From Desulfurellaceae bacterium bin18 (GTDB lineage Bacteria > Desulfobacterota > Binatia > Bin18), in NCBI GenBank assembly GCA_002238415.1, contig MPMI01000010.1, forward strand, positions 52,789 through 116,788: DNA of 64,000 nt, read 5' to 3'. Both the position numbers and the translations under genes were made by a program. Below, in pieces: positions 63,886 through 64,000 of the stretch (position 1 is its first letter; every line of letters starts with the position of its first letter). Below the pieces are notes generated by a model. It did not search any database. It saw nothing but the letters and a program-made list of their open reading frames with translations, and had not been told where the DNA came from.

Positions 63886-64000
63886 TCAGGGTGATGTAGC
63901 GAGGCGATAACCGGCGTGGCGGAAGTAATTGGCACACTCCGTAGGGGAGACGGCAGCCAGGGCCGGGCTCACCGCCGCCCACAAGTTCGCCACCGTACGC
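63886..64000 (-). pseudogene. C-terminal end of an IS630-family-like transposase (runs off window)
   Basis: The minus strand reads ANLWAAVSPALAAVSPTECA and NYFRHAGYRLATSP before a stop. This matches the C-terminus of IS630-type DDE transposases (xECxNYFxHxGY). The rest lies beyond the window edge, so I cannot say whether the element is intact; it is listed here as partial. Confidence 0.6.

Overview
The window is about 64 kb of a G+C-rich, Gram-negative-type bacterial chromosome. Outer-membrane barrel proteins, a sigma-54 activator, a GlnE/GlnB/AmtB nitrogen set, a CPA2 antiporter and a lipid-quinone-type methyltransferase all fit this. No rRNA or tRNA was seen, so the taxon is a guess. The mix (CoxL-type hydroxylase, CocE hydrolase, Anbu cluster, bacterial SRCR protein) suggests an uncultured deltaproteobacterial or Tectomicrobia/Entotheonella-like lineage. 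That placement is inference only.

Layout. 1-5.9 kb: operon for a molybdenum hydroxylase (FAD, 2Fe-2S and Mo subunits), an acyl-CoA ligase and an enoyl-CoA hydratase. 5.9-12.3 kb: housekeeping and hypothetical genes (nucleoside deoxyribosyltransferase, GYD, EVE, CocE hydrolase, UbiE/MenG) plus an unexplained 485-bp stretch. 12.3-24.8 kb: nitrate assimilation on the minus strand. narK and a ferredoxin-type nitrite/sulfite reductase lie in one unit. nirB, nirD, a NarI-like membrane protein, a NarB-like nitrate reductase, a four-cluster ferredoxin, a Rieske protein and two small proteins form the other. A plus-strand VapBC45-like toxin-antitoxin pair sits between the two units. Each unit has a good sigma-54 (-24/-12) promoter candidate. 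25.3-32.1 kb: two convergent operons of ATP-grasp, alpha-E, Anbu and transglutaminase genes. 32.3-39.1 kb: a phosphofructokinase with PPi-type residues, a secreted SRCR-domain protein (rare in bacteria), an outer-membrane barrel, and an antiporter fused to a PTS EIIA domain.

39.1-51.3 kb: more nitrogen control. A sigma-54 response regulator and its GAF histidine kinase are followed by amtB, glnB and a porin under a third sigma-54 promoter candidate. glnE, an S1-domain protein and rpe come next. 51.4-64 kb: an accessory (defence) island built on a type I restriction system. hsdR, a GxxExxY nuclease-like gene with inverted simple repeats on both sides, and an hsdM-hsdS fusion are followed by cargo genes: an ApeA-like HEPN protein, a SIR2-like protein, an unrecognised two-gene unit and an FRG-TPR protein. 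Two leftover hsdS 3' tails are interspersed with the cargo, and three paired-hairpin (REPIN-like) repeats separate modules. The island ends with a DUF4258/YgiT-type toxin-antitoxin pair and the end of an IS630-like transposase.

The strongest candidate for something new is this island: it looks as if cargo repeatedly joined the 3' end of hsdS, including a two-gene unit (59270-60918) that I do not recognise.
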